A stretch of DNA of 64,000 nucleotides from Limosilactobacillus reuteri (lineage in GTDB: Bacteria; Bacillota; Bacilli; Lactobacillales; Lactobacillaceae). Shown in pieces: positions 24,743-33,409 of the stretch; the first letter of the stretch is position 1, and each line of letters opens with the position of its first letter. The position numbers and the translations under genes were made by a program. The DNA lies in contig NZ_JAJGTZ010000037.1 in NCBI RefSeq assembly GCF_020784725.1, positions 1-64,000 on the forward strand, written 5' to 3'. The notes under the pieces were generated by a model. That model saw nothing but the letters and a program-made list of their open reading frames with translations, ran no database searches and had not been told where the DNA came from.

Positions 24743-27397
24743 TTACTTATCGAGGTAATCTTTAGCTTGGCTTAAAGCTTCCTTGATTCCGGCTGGATTC
24801 TTTCCACCAGCTTGGGCGAGGTTTGGTCGACCGCCACCGCCACCATTAATAGCTGGCGCAATCGCCTTAATAAGGTCACCGGCTTTTAAGCCTTCCTTAG
24901 TTTTATCATCACTAACAGCCACTAATAAGTTTGCTTTACCATCACTAGCTGTCGCAAGAACAAGAACATCAGAAAGAGCCTTTGAACGCCAAGTATCAGC
25001 AAGTTGCCGTAATTGGCCCATTCCAGCAACTTGAACTTCGGCAGCAATTAAACTTCCATTCTTGGTTGCTTGAACGTTTTCAAAAACATTATTAGCTTGT
25101 TGAGCAGCAATCTTAGCTTGGAGGGCCTCATTTTGCTTTTGAGCTTCCTTAAGTTCATTTTGCAGTGTTTCTACTTGGTGAGGAACCTCCTTAATCTGAG
25201 CAACCTTCAAACTAGCAGCACTCTTTGTTAAGAGGTCATCACGATCTTGGAGGAACTTAAAGGCATCACTGGAAGTTACTGCTTCAATCCGCCGTACTCC
25301 AGCACCAACTCCTCCTTCAGAAACAATCTTGAAGAGACCAAGCTCATTCGTGTTTTTAACATGGTCACCACCACAGAACTCAGTGTTAAAGTCACCAATC
25401 TTAACAACCCGAACCTTATCACCATACTTATCTGAGAACAAGGCGATAGCACCCATTTCCTTAGCAGAATCAATATCAGTTTCCACTGTCTTGACTGGGA
25501 TTTCCTTCCAGATTTGCTCATTAACCATGTTTTCAACCTTCTTAAGGTCCTCAGCAGTTACCTGGCCAAAGTGGTTAAAGTCAAAACGTAAGTAATGTTC
25601 TTCAACTAATGATCCGGCTTGTTGAGTATGACCACCAAGAACGTTCCGTAATGCTTGGTCTAACAAGTGGGTTGCTGTATGGTTCTTTTCAATCTTAAGG
25701 TGACGAATACGGTCAACAACCAGTTTGTAACGAGCACCCTTTTTAATAGGGGCAGTTAATTCTACCCGGTGAAGGTTTTGCTGGTTTGGTGCATGTTGGA
25801 CATCAACCACGCGACCAACTTTTTTACCATAGTTATCAATAATGTCACCAGTATCAGCAACTTGACCTCCCATTTCAGCATAGAATGGGGTCACGTCAAA
25901 AATTAGTTCAATGTTCTTATCATCTGGTTGTGCTTCATCAGCTTGTTGACCATCATGTGCTAAACCAATAACTTTTGCATTATCAACGGTCAAATCAGTG
26001 TAACCAACATATCTGCTATCTTCTTTGAATGAAGTCCACAAATCAGTTTGAACCCCCATCCCGTTATCCATATCACGGGCATTACGAGCACGATTTTGCT
26101 GCTCCGTCATTGCTGCTTGGAAGCCCTTTTCATCAACTGTTAATCCTTCATCTTCGGCATATTCCTTGGTTAATTCAATTGGGAAGCCATAAGTATCATA
26201 AAGCTTAAATGCTGTTCGCCCATCAATTTCGTTGGTCTTATTTTCCTTAGCTTCAGCAATCACGTTATTCAACAAGTTTAATCCGCCATTTAAGGTTGCA
26301 CTAAAGCGATCTTCTTCTGATTCAATAACCGAAGCAATATAGTCAGCATTTTTAAGAACATCAGGATAGTAATCTTCCATGATCTTGCCAACTGTTGGAA
26401 CCATCTTTGCTAAGAATGGTTCATCGATCCCCAGCTTCTTTCCAGCAACAACTGCTCGCCGAAGCAACCGTCGAATAACGTATCCACGACCAACATTTGA
26501 AGGCAAGGCGCCATCCCCGATCGCAAAGGTAATTGTCCGAATATGATCAGCGATAATCTTAAATTGAATATCGTCTTCTTTATTTTGACCATACTTCTTA
26601 GTACCACTAAATTCTTCAGCTTGCTTAATTAATGGCATGAATAGGTCGGTTTCAAAATTAGTAGGGGCATTTTCAAAGATTGAAACAACCCGTTCAAGGC
26701 CCATTCCCGTATCAATATTTTTATGCGGAAGTGGTTCGTAAGTATCTTCTGGCGTATGGTTAAATTGACTAAAGACAATATTCCAAATTTCAAGGTAGCG
26801 TTCATTTTCACCACCAGGATAATTTTCTGGATCATCATCGGCTAAATTATTAAATTCTTGACCACGGTCATAAAAAATTTCTGTATCTGGACCAGATGGA
26901 CCTTGACCAATATCCCAGAAGTTATCTTCATCAGCAATTAGGTGATCTTCAGCAACACCTACTTCACGCCAGCGATTATAAGCGTCATGGTCTTTAGGGT
27001 AATAAGTAATGTATAGCCGTTCAGGATCAAAACCAAACCATTCATCACTTGTTAGTAATTCCCAAGCCCATGGAATTACTTCATTTTTAAAGTAATCACC
27101 AACAGAGAAGTTACCCAACATTTCAAACATAGTATGGTGCCGAGCAGTCTTACCAACATTTTCAATATCGTTCGTCCGAATACTCTTTTGTGAACTTGTC
27201 ATCCGTGGATTCTCAGGAACAACTTTCCCATCAAAGTATTTCTTCATTGTGGCAACCCCAGAGTTAATCCATAGTAATGTTGGATCATTTACTGGAACTA
27301 ATGATGCACTCGGCATAACTTGGTGGCCATGCTCTTCAAAAAACTTCAAGTACATCCGCCGTACTTGAGCACTATTTAGCTTCTTTAACTCTTTCAT
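24743..27397 (-). CDS. alaS: alanyl-tRNA synthetase
   Basis: An 884-residue class II synthetase, full length, charging tRNA-Ala. The catalytic core begins with the SAQVRRMYLKFFEEHGH segment; the editing domain carries HTATHLLDQALR and the CGGDHV zinc-type motif; the C-terminal Gly-rich GGGGGRPNLAQAGG segment is diagnostic. The ATG at 27397 follows AGAAAGGG; in-frame codons farther upstream belong to the T-box leader. Expression is probably controlled by uncharged tRNA-Ala through that leader. Confidence 0.97.
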   Translation of the reverse strand: MKELKKLNSAQVRRMYLKFFEEHGHQVMPSASLVPVNDPTLLWINSGVATMKKYFDGKVVPENPRMTSSQKSIRTNDIENVGKTARHHTMFEMLGNFSVGDYFKNEVIPWAWELLTSDEWFGFDPERLYITYYPKDHDAYNRWREVGVAEDHLIADEDNFWDIGQGPSGPDTEIFYDRGQEFNNLADDDPENYPGGENERYLEIWNIVFSQFNHTPEDTYEPLPHKNIDTGMGLERVVSIFENAPTNFETDLFMPLIKQAEEFSGTKKYGQNKEDDIQFKIIADHIRTITFAIGDGALPSNVGRGYVIRRLLRRAVVAGKKLGIDEPFLAKMVPTVGKIMEDYYPDVLKNADYIASVIESEEDRFSATLNGGLNLLNNVIAEAKENKTNEIDGRTAFKLYDTYGFPIELTKEYAEDEGLTVDEKGFQAAMTEQQNRARNARDMDNGMGVQTDLWTSFKEDSRYVGYTDLTVDNAKVIGLAHDGQQADEAQPDDKNIELIFDVTPFYAEMGGQVADTGDIIDNYGKKVGRVVDVQHAPNQQNLHRVELTAPIKKGARYKLVVDRIRHLKIEKNHTATHLLDQALRNVLGGHTQQAGSLVEEHYLRFDFNHFGQVTAEDLKKVENMVNEQIWKEIPVKTVETDIDSAKEMGAIALFSDKYGDKVRVVKIGDFNTEFCGGDHVKNTNELGLFKIVSEGGVGAGVRRIEAVTSSDAFKFLQDRDDLLTKSAASLKVAQIKEVPHQVETLQNELKEAQKQNEALQAKIAAQQANNVFENVQATKNGSLIAAEVQVAGMGQLRQLADTWRSKALSDVLVLATASDGKANLLVAVSDDKTKEGLKAGDLIKAIAPAINGGGGGRPNLAQAGGKNPAGIKEALSQAKDYLDK

Positions 27398-27625
27398 CAA
27401 ATCGCCCTTTCTAAAACAAAAACCACCATTGCGAATCAGAGACGCCGGATTGACGCGGTACCACTCTGCTTGCAACGATGGAATTCGTTTACCTCTTTAC
27501 TTCTTGGTTGCCCAAGGTTAAATATCAAATTATCCGAATGGGGAGCACTAAGGCTAGGAAATCAGTTGTCACACCTTACCAACTGTCTCTGAAATTTTCC
27601 ATTAGTTATAGCATGTCCCAAACGT
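27398..27625 (-). promoter_or_regulatory. T-box leader of alaS
   Basis: A minus-strand T-box riboswitch between the alaS promoter and ATG. The core AGTGGTACCGCG (about 27455-27467) is the tRNA-acceptor-binding T-box; its variable base T fits A73 of tRNA-Ala. A terminator follows, pairing ACCGCG...ATC with GATT-CGC-AATGGT ahead of GGTTTTTG (about 27414-27465). Stem I shows the AGAGA bulge and a CAGTTG/CAACTG arm. A GCT at 27544-27546 is a possible alanine specifier. Confidence 0.85.
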
Positions 27626-27630
27626 GTCAT

Positions 27631-27659
27631 ATTATAGCGAACAATTACTTTAAAATCAA
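27631..27659 (-). promoter_or_regulatory. alaS promoter
   Basis: Minus-strand TTGATT (27654-27659), 17-base spacer, TATAAT (27631-27636). Its -35 overlaps the stop codon of the upstream helicase gene. Confidence 0.75.
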
Positions 27660-29029
27660 CGGGCATTTCGTTCACGGCGATGTTGTTTTTGTCGTGCACG
27701 CTTAGCTTTCCGAATTTTATGTCGTAATTCTAGCTTTCGTTTTTGCTGTTCGTCTTCTTTAATCGCCTTTTTAATCCGTTTCTTATAACCAGGTTTAACC
27801 TTTTTCTTAGTCTTTTTTACGTAACCCTTCATTGACGGATCAAGTTCATTTTGCCGCCGCTTATAATGCTTCCGGCGATTACGGTCATGGGTAGTTACTA
27901 GTTGACCATTCTTTAATTCTTTTGGTACAAATTTAACTCCCCGCTCCTCAAGCTTAGCAATTAAATCGTCTTCTGCTGGCTCATATAAGGTAATGGCAGT
28001 TCCCTTCATCCCATTTCGCCCTGTACGGCCAACCCGATGAACAAAGTATTCAAGATCAGTTGGCAAGTCGTCATTAATTACTAATGATACTCCATCAATA
28101 TCAATTCCACGCGCTGCTAAATCAGTTGCTACAACATATTGATATTCAAGATCACGAATTTGCCGCATTGTCCGTTTCCGACGACGAGCTTCCAATCCCC
28201 CATGAATCATCGCTACTTTTAGCCCTTGATTTTCTAAATACTGAGTTAATTCAACTGCTCGTTCTTTTGTATTAGCAAATACTAACGCAAGATATGGTTC
28301 TCCAAGAGTCAATAAACGATAAATTAGCTGGTTACGATCTTGCCCCTTAGTTGACATTAACCAATTATCAACGTCTGGATTGATTACTGCTTCAGTAGGA
28401 ATTTCTTCAACTACTGGGTTTTCCATATATTTTTTTAAGAAGGGGCGTAGTTTCTGCGGAATCGTCGCTGAGAAAACCATCATCTGAAGGTCATCAGGAA
28501 AATGACTAGCAATTTGGTCAACTTCATGTAAGAATCCCATATCCAATGTCATGTCCGCTTCATCCACCACAAACATTTTTGCTGTATGAATATCCAATGC
28601 TTGACTCTTGATTAAGTCTAATACTCTTCCTGGAGTTCCAATGACCAATTGAGGTTGTTTTCGGCTTAATTGGTTAACTTGATGCTGCTTGTCTGTACCA
28701 CCAACATAATTGTGAATGGTAAGAGGATGAGGAGCATATTTATTAAGCTGCTTGGCCGCATTATAAATTTGGTATGCTAATTCCCGGCTAGGAGTTGTAA
28801 TTACTGCTTGAACAGTTTGATCTTCCGGACTAATCTTTGAAAAAATCGGTAAGAGGAAGGCATGTGTTTTTCCACTACCAGTCGCTGATTGCCCCACAAC
28901 ACTTCGTCCCGCCATAATCACTGGTATTACTCGTTGTTGGACCGGTGTTGGTTGACGAAAATTAATTTTTTGAATTGCTGTTAACAGATAAGGTTGTAAC
29001 TGAAAATCAGCAAATTTTTTATCACTCAT
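27656..29029 (-). CDS. DEAD-box RNA helicase, CshB-like
   Basis: A 457-residue ATP-dependent RNA helicase. It has the Q motif (RQPTPVQQ), Walker A SATGSGKT (about 48-55), VDEADM (about 150), SAT, and HRVGRTGR. The last 90 residues are highly basic (Lys/Arg about half), a tail typical of CshB-type helicases that act on structured RNA in the cold and in RNA decay. It is followed by the alaS promoter, and preceded by nrnA with 13 bases between. Confidence 0.9.
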   Translation of the reverse strand: MSDKKFADFQLQPYLLTAIQKINFRQPTPVQQRVIPVIMAGRSVVGQSATGSGKTHAFLLPIFSKISPEDQTVQAVITTPSRELAYQIYNAAKQLNKYAPHPLTIHNYVGGTDKQHQVNQLSRKQPQLVIGTPGRVLDLIKSQALDIHTAKMFVVDEADMTLDMGFLHEVDQIASHFPDDLQMMVFSATIPQKLRPFLKKYMENPVVEEIPTEAVINPDVDNWLMSTKGQDRNQLIYRLLTLGEPYLALVFANTKERAVELTQYLENQGLKVAMIHGGLEARRRKRTMRQIRDLEYQYVVATDLAARGIDIDGVSLVINDDLPTDLEYFVHRVGRTGRNGMKGTAITLYEPAEDDLIAKLEERGVKFVPKELKNGQLVTTHDRNRRKHYKRRQNELDPSMKGYVKKTKKKVKPGYKKRIKKAIKEDEQQKRKLELRHKIRKAKRARQKQHRRERNAR

Positions 29030-29042
29030 AGCTATTTCCCTT

Positions 29043-30002
29043 TCATTTTTGGTTTGCGTAACTTTGTGTTAATTGGTCCAATTCATCAATCACTTGTTTA
29101 ATTTCTGCTTCATCTTTAGCCTTGGCGCCACTAGCAAGGGGATGCCCGCCGCCATCGTGCTGCTTAGCTAATTCATTAATTGTTGGCCCCTTTGAACGGA
29201 GACGAATGCGATAATGGCCATCTTCTTGTTCTACAAAAATTGCCCAGGCAATAACATCATGAATTCGACCCGGTAAAGAAACAATTGCGGACGTCCCGGC
29301 TTCAGTTAATCCAAATTGTTCTAAAATTTCATTGGTTAAGATAACATATGCGGCTCCATTATCTAGTATCTGCAAATTTTCATAAACATATGCTGATAGC
29401 CGAGCCACTGGTAAGGTAATTTCATTTTCGTGCTGACTAATTTCCGCTGCATTTGCGCCGGCCGCCATTAACGAACCTGCAACTAGCATCGTTCGAGGAG
29501 TTGTTGCTGGATAAAGGAAACGTCCTGTATCGCCAATAATTCCTGCGTATAAGGCATGGGCAGCCTTCTGGGGAAGAGTTAATTCTTTTGCAAATCGTTG
29601 ATAAAAACTATAAATCATTTCAGAACAGCTAGAAGCATCTGGTTCAACCCACATAATATCGCCAAAGGGTTCATCATTAGGATGGTGATCAATCTTAATA
29701 AGCTTGTCCCCATTATCAAAGCGTCGATCATCAATTCGTGGCGCATTTGCTGTATCCGTAACAATTACTAATGCATCATCAAATGTTTGATTGTCAATCG
29801 TATCCATTTCACCGATCCAATCAAACCCTGGAATATGCTTTCCTACAACATAAATTTGCTTATATGGGAATGAAGCACGCAAAATTTCTGCAAGGCCAAC
29901 TTGTGAGCCAATCGCATCTGGATCAGGGCGTTGATGCCGATGAATAATTATTTTATTGTATTTTTTGATTTGTTCAAAAATTGCTGTTAATGGATTTGCC
30001 AT
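29043..30002 (-). CDS. nrnA: bifunctional oligoribonuclease / PAP phosphatase NrnA (DHH family)
   Basis: A 319-residue DHH-DHHA1 phosphoesterase that degrades short RNA and dephosphorylates 3'-phosphoadenosine 5'-phosphate. Manganese motifs are HRHQRPDPDAIGS (21-33), VTDTAN, and IDHHPND; the C-terminal DHHA1 signature is HDGGGHPLASGA. The ATG at 30002 has TAAGGAG upstream. It is placed before the helicase gene, suggesting a shared RNA-turnover transcript. Confidence 0.92.
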   Translation of the reverse strand: MANPLTAIFEQIKKYNKIIIHRHQRPDPDAIGSQVGLAEILRASFPYKQIYVVGKHIPGFDWIGEMDTIDNQTFDDALVIVTDTANAPRIDDRRFDNGDKLIKIDHHPNDEPFGDIMWVEPDASSCSEMIYSFYQRFAKELTLPQKAAHALYAGIIGDTGRFLYPATTPRTMLVAGSLMAAGANAAEISQHENEITLPVARLSAYVYENLQILDNGAAYVILTNEILEQFGLTEAGTSAIVSLPGRIHDVIAWAIFVEQEDGHYRIRLRSKGPTINELAKQHDGGGHPLASGAKAKDEAEIKQVIDELDQLTQSYANQK

Positions 30003-30074
30003 TATGCTATTTCTCCTTACCCGAATAAAATTTAACACTATCTTTTAGTATAGCAATAAACGCGATTAACAACC

Positions 30075-30121
30075 AAATAAAAAAGATGAAAATATTCGCT
30101 TATTTACGACTATTTTCATCT
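30075..30121 (-). terminator. yajC terminator
   Basis: AGATGAAAATA (30084-30094) pairs with TATTTTCATCT (30111-30121), followed on the minus strand by TTTTTTATTT. Confidence 0.85.
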
Positions 30122-30129
30122 AAATTAAA

Positions 30130-30594
30130 TTATTTTTCTTCACTGTCTTTTTGTTCATCACTAGCACTCGCTGCAGATGGCGATTCACTAGCAACACTAT
30201 CTGCTGAAGTATTTTCAGAACTAGCGGCCGCAGAACTAGCAACAGCTTTATGATCTTGTGAAGCTTCATTAGCTGGTGCATCTGCTCGTTTGATAACGCG
30301 GGCAATTGCTACCATATCAAAAGTAAGATAGATCCCTTCACAATCTAATGTAACTGTCCGGTCAGCCTTATTGATTGAATCAATCTTACCATGCATCCGG
30401 CCAATCGTAACAACTTCATCACCTGGGTGTAATTCATTCATCATCTCTTGGTGTTCTTTACGTTGCTTTTGTTGTGGGCGAATCATAAAGAAGTACATTA
30501 ATGCTACCATTAAGATGATTAAAATAATTCCTGAGTAACCACTTGCATTATTAGATGAAGCAGCACCAAGAACAAAACTACTCAAACTATTCAC
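30130..30594 (-). CDS. yajC: preprotein translocase subunit YajC
   Basis: A 154-residue YajC. It has a single membrane helix (about 21-40) followed by the FFMIRPQQKQRKEHQEM cytoplasmic motif and the GDEVVTIGRMHGKI domain. It is longer than usual (about 100) because of a low-complexity Ala/Ser/Glu tail (about 105-154). It works with SecDF near the translocon. The start is GTG at 30594 (cac on the plus strand). It follows the Tgt-like gene, its usual neighbour. Confidence 0.93.
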   Translation of the reverse strand: MNSLSSFVLGAASSNNASGYSGIILIILMVALMYFFMIRPQQKQRKEHQEMMNELHPGDEVVTIGRMHGKIDSINKADRTVTLDCEGIYLTFDMVAIARVIKRADAPANEASQDHKAVASSAAASSENTSADSVASESPSAASASDEQKDSEEK

Positions 30595-30665
30595 GGTTTA
30601 TCCATCCCTTCAAAAAGTTAACTAATATTAACTTTAACAAACTTTACTATAAAAAGCTATATGCT

Positions 30666-31754
30666 CTATTGATTCTGCAATAATTCTTGAACAAATTTTT
30701 TTGTTTGACGATTTTTAATTGCCTGTCGTAAACCACCCATTAATTTATTGAGGGTAAACAGATTATGCTGTAGCAGAAGTTGTTCACCGTAAAGACTATG
30801 ATTGGTAATTAAGCTATGGAGCAATGCCCGCGAATAGCCCGCGCGACAAGTAGCACATGCACATTGACGATCGAGTACTTGGAAATCGAAGCTAAAATGT
30901 TGCCGATCAAGATGAAGAACTGTTGTCCCTTGATTAACTAATGCAATCCCATTCGCCGCTTTTTTAGCTGCTAGATTGCTATCAATTAAATCTACTCCTG
31001 CTAAAACTGCCGCTAGCATCTGGTTAAAAGAAAGTGCAGCAGGGAGATAGCGTAGTTTCTTTTCTTCTAGTTTAGGCGTAATTTCGTTAACAATTCGACT
31101 AAATTCTTGATCATCTAAGTTGCTAGGAATTCCACTCAACCGATAGCCGCTTAATCCAGCCTCATCAACTGCCTTAATACTAGCTGTTCGCAAAGCTTTT
31201 AAGCCGCCACCAACAATTGAACCAAGTGCTTGTCCTTTTTTGGGGGTGACATCAGATAACCAGTCATTGGTTTGGTTTACCCCAGCGTTTAAATCGTCAA
31301 CTGGCGCATAATAATCTGTTGCTTGGTCAAAGCTTTGAAAAATATCAGCCCCGAGCGCTTCTTGAACTTGAAGAGCAGTTTCTGGTTGCCAAAATTTTAG
31401 TTGTCCCGTTACCGGATCATGAAAACGAACCCCATCATGTTTTTTTCCGCGTGGCTTTGCTAAGTGATAGGCCTTCTCAGTTTCCAAATCCACAAATAAA
31501 AGGCCATCCCACTGAAAAAGTTGGTGGAGATCTCCTAATTTTTCAGTCATCGAGGCATATTTTAGCCACCGCTTTAACCCACTTGTCTTAACTGCATTTA
31601 CACCAGCCTGATTAAGCTGGATAGGTGATAACTTTGCTAATTCATCTCCACTTGCAACCAAAGCCGGTGTTTCAATTTGTCGTCCATTAACCTGCAAAAG
31701 TCCGGTTCGTGCTTGGCCATCACTTTGATTAATTGTAAATTCTAACTTACTCAT
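30666..31754 (-). CDS. diverged Tgt-like protein (tRNA-guanine transglycosylase family)
   Basis: A 362-residue TIM-barrel protein at the usual tgt position between ruvB and yajC, homologous to tRNA-guanine transglycosylase along its length but strongly diverged. The zinc site is kept (CACATC with HNL about 26 residues later), as are counterparts of the catalytic-type aspartates (FVD, SFDQ, VDLIDS). The base-recognition motifs are not: SGGFQV is replaced by LETEKA, the Gln of IVQGG by Gly (SIVGGG), GGLSVGE by SGIPSNL, and PTRxARNG by AAKKAANG. The queA gene that normally lies beside tgt is absent. It may be catalytically altered or inactive. ATG 31754 chosen, GAGG 6 bases upstream. Confidence 0.85.
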   Translation of the reverse strand: MSKLEFTINQSDGQARTGLLQVNGRQIETPALVASGDELAKLSPIQLNQAGVNAVKTSGLKRWLKYASMTEKLGDLHQLFQWDGLLFVDLETEKAYHLAKPRGKKHDGVRFHDPVTGQLKFWQPETALQVQEALGADIFQSFDQATDYYAPVDDLNAGVNQTNDWLSDVTPKKGQALGSIVGGGLKALRTASIKAVDEAGLSGYRLSGIPSNLDDQEFSRIVNEITPKLEEKKLRYLPAALSFNQMLAAVLAGVDLIDSNLAAKKAANGIALVNQGTTVLHLDRQHFSFDFQVLDRQCACATCRAGYSRALLHSLITNHSLYGEQLLLQHNLFTLNKLMGGLRQAIKNRQTKKFVQELLQNQ

Positions 31755-31766
31755 AATTTTCCTCAA

Positions 31767-32783
31767 TCAATTTTTATCAGTAGGATACTCAATCCCTAAA
31801 TGTTCATATGCTGTCGGTGTCACTAACCGGCCGCGAGGGGTGCGACTAATAAAGCCAATCTGTAATAGATATGGTTCATACATTTCTTCAATCGTATTAG
31901 TTTCTTCACCAATATTTGCCGCAATTGTTTTTAATCCTACTGGACCTCCATGGTAGAAATTGATCATCGTTAACAGCATTTTCCGATCAATCTCATCTAA
32001 GCCCCGATCATCAACTTGGAGAAGGGATAATGCTTGCTTAACAATTGTCGAATCAATACTTTGTTTCCCTGCTACCTGGGCAAAATCACGTACTCGTTTT
32101 AAAAGTCGATTTGCGATTCGTGGTGTACCACGTGAACGAAGAGATAGTTCGTGGGCCCCTTCATCTTGAATACTAGTATGGAAAATCTTGGCAGAACGAA
32201 AAATAATTTTTGTCAATTCATCTTGACTATAGTAGTTCATGTGTTCAACAATCCCGAAACGATCACGTAATGGTGCCGATAACATTCCGGCTCGTGTCGT
32301 TGCCCCAATTAATGTAAATGGCGGAAGGGGAAAATGAACGGGGTGCGCAGTTGGTCCCTCGCCAATAACAATATCAATATAGTAATCTTCCATCGCTGAA
32401 TAAAGCATTTCTTCCACAACTTTGGGTAACCGATGGATTTCATCAACAAAAAGGACATCCCCCGGTTTCAGCTCATTCAATAAAGCTACTAAATCCCCTG
32501 GCTTTTCAATCGCCGGCCCACTAGTCGTTTTAATATTAACGCCCATCTCATTAGCAATTACCATCGCCAAAGTTGTCTTTCCTAATCCTGGAGGACCATA
32601 TAACAATACATGATCAAGGGCTTCTTCTCGGGATTGAGCAGCCTTAATATATACTTCTAATTCGTGCTTGATTTTAGGTTGACCAATATATTCCCTCAAT
32701 TTCTGCGGTCGAAGAGTTATCTCAACCTGGCTTTCTTCTTCTCCGGATGGGTGATCTGATAAAATACCATGATCATTTTCCAC
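31767..32783 (-). CDS. ruvB: Holliday junction branch migration helicase RuvB
   Basis: A 338-residue AAA+ motor of the RuvAB branch-migration complex. Walker A is GPPGLGKTT (near 62), Walker B FVDEIH, sensor GATTRAG, and a C-terminal winged helix ([12 protein letters not shown]...RTPRGR). GTG start with AGGAGGTG 8 bases upstream. It follows ruvA by 14 bases. Confidence 0.98.
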   Translation of the reverse strand: MENDHGILSDHPSGEEESQVEITLRPQKLREYIGQPKIKHELEVYIKAAQSREEALDHVLLYGPPGLGKTTLAMVIANEMGVNIKTTSGPAIEKPGDLVALLNELKPGDVLFVDEIHRLPKVVEEMLYSAMEDYYIDIVIGEGPTAHPVHFPLPPFTLIGATTRAGMLSAPLRDRFGIVEHMNYYSQDELTKIIFRSAKIFHTSIQDEGAHELSLRSRGTPRIANRLLKRVRDFAQVAGKQSIDSTIVKQALSLLQVDDRGLDEIDRKMLLTMINFYHGGPVGLKTIAANIGEETNTIEEMYEPYLLQIGFISRTPRGRLVTPTAYEHLGIEYPTDKN

Positions 32784-32797
32784 AAGTCCTGCACCTC

Positions 32798-33397
32798 CTA
32801 GTTAAGCAACCTTAATGCTTGTCTTAAGTATTCATCAGTTGCCATTTGTTCTTCTTTCATTAATGCCTTTTGAACCTTTTTAATATCCCGTTCCTTGTAT
32901 CCTAATGCAGCCAATGCTTCCAAAGCGTCTTTCAACTCACGATTGCCTGTTGCATCAACGGTAAGCTGAGTTGTTGTAAATAATGAGTTGCTACTTTCAT
33001 TAGTAAGCTTATCACGTAAGTCTAACACAATTTGCGATGCTGTCTTTTTCCCGATTCCTGGGAACTTAGTTAAATAGCTAACATTATTATTAGTAATTGC
33101 ATCAACAAGTCCTTGATGATCAGGGTTAGCTAAAATTGCTAAAGCACTCTTTGGTCCAATTCCAGAAACATTGATTAATTGCATAAACAGATTTTTTTCA
33201 TTTTGATCTGTGAAGCCAAACAAGGAAATATTATCTTCACGCACTGCTTGGTAAACATATACTTGGACCTTCTTAGTCCGATCCTCTTGATAACGATAGG
33301 GATTAGCAACTAGTAGTTTGTAACCAACTCCATTCACATCAACAACGATATATTGTGGAGCAACGATGGTTATAAGGCCTGTTAAGTATTCGTACAA
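32798..33397 (-). CDS. ruvA: Holliday junction DNA-binding protein RuvA
   Basis: A 199-residue RuvA: OB-fold domain (1-65), two helix-hairpin-helix motifs ([12 protein letters not shown] and [15 protein letters not shown]), a variable linker, and domain III that contacts RuvB. It starts with TTG at 33397, placed 7 bases after AAGGAGG. It lies between mutL and ruvB in one transcript of repair genes. Confidence 0.97.
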   Translation of the reverse strand: MYEYLTGLITIVAPQYIVVDVNGVGYKLLVANPYRYQEDRTKKVQVYVYQAVREDNISLFGFTDQNEKNLFMQLINVSGIGPKSALAILANPDHQGLVDAITNNNVSYLTKFPGIGKKTASQIVLDLRDKLTNESSNSLFTTTQLTVDATGNRELKDALEALAALGYKERDIKKVQKALMKEEQMATDEYLRQALRLLN

Positions 33398-33409
33398 GGT
33401 AGTTCCTCC

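Noticed and set aside
24783-25034. Plus-strand frame within alaS, Pro/Arg-rich
   Set aside because: Reverse-strand shadow of the Gly-rich end of alaS, with no ribosome site.
27478-27705. Plus-strand open frame across the alaS leader
   Set aside because: It runs antisense through the T-box and the helicase tail; explained by RNA structure and reverse-strand coding.
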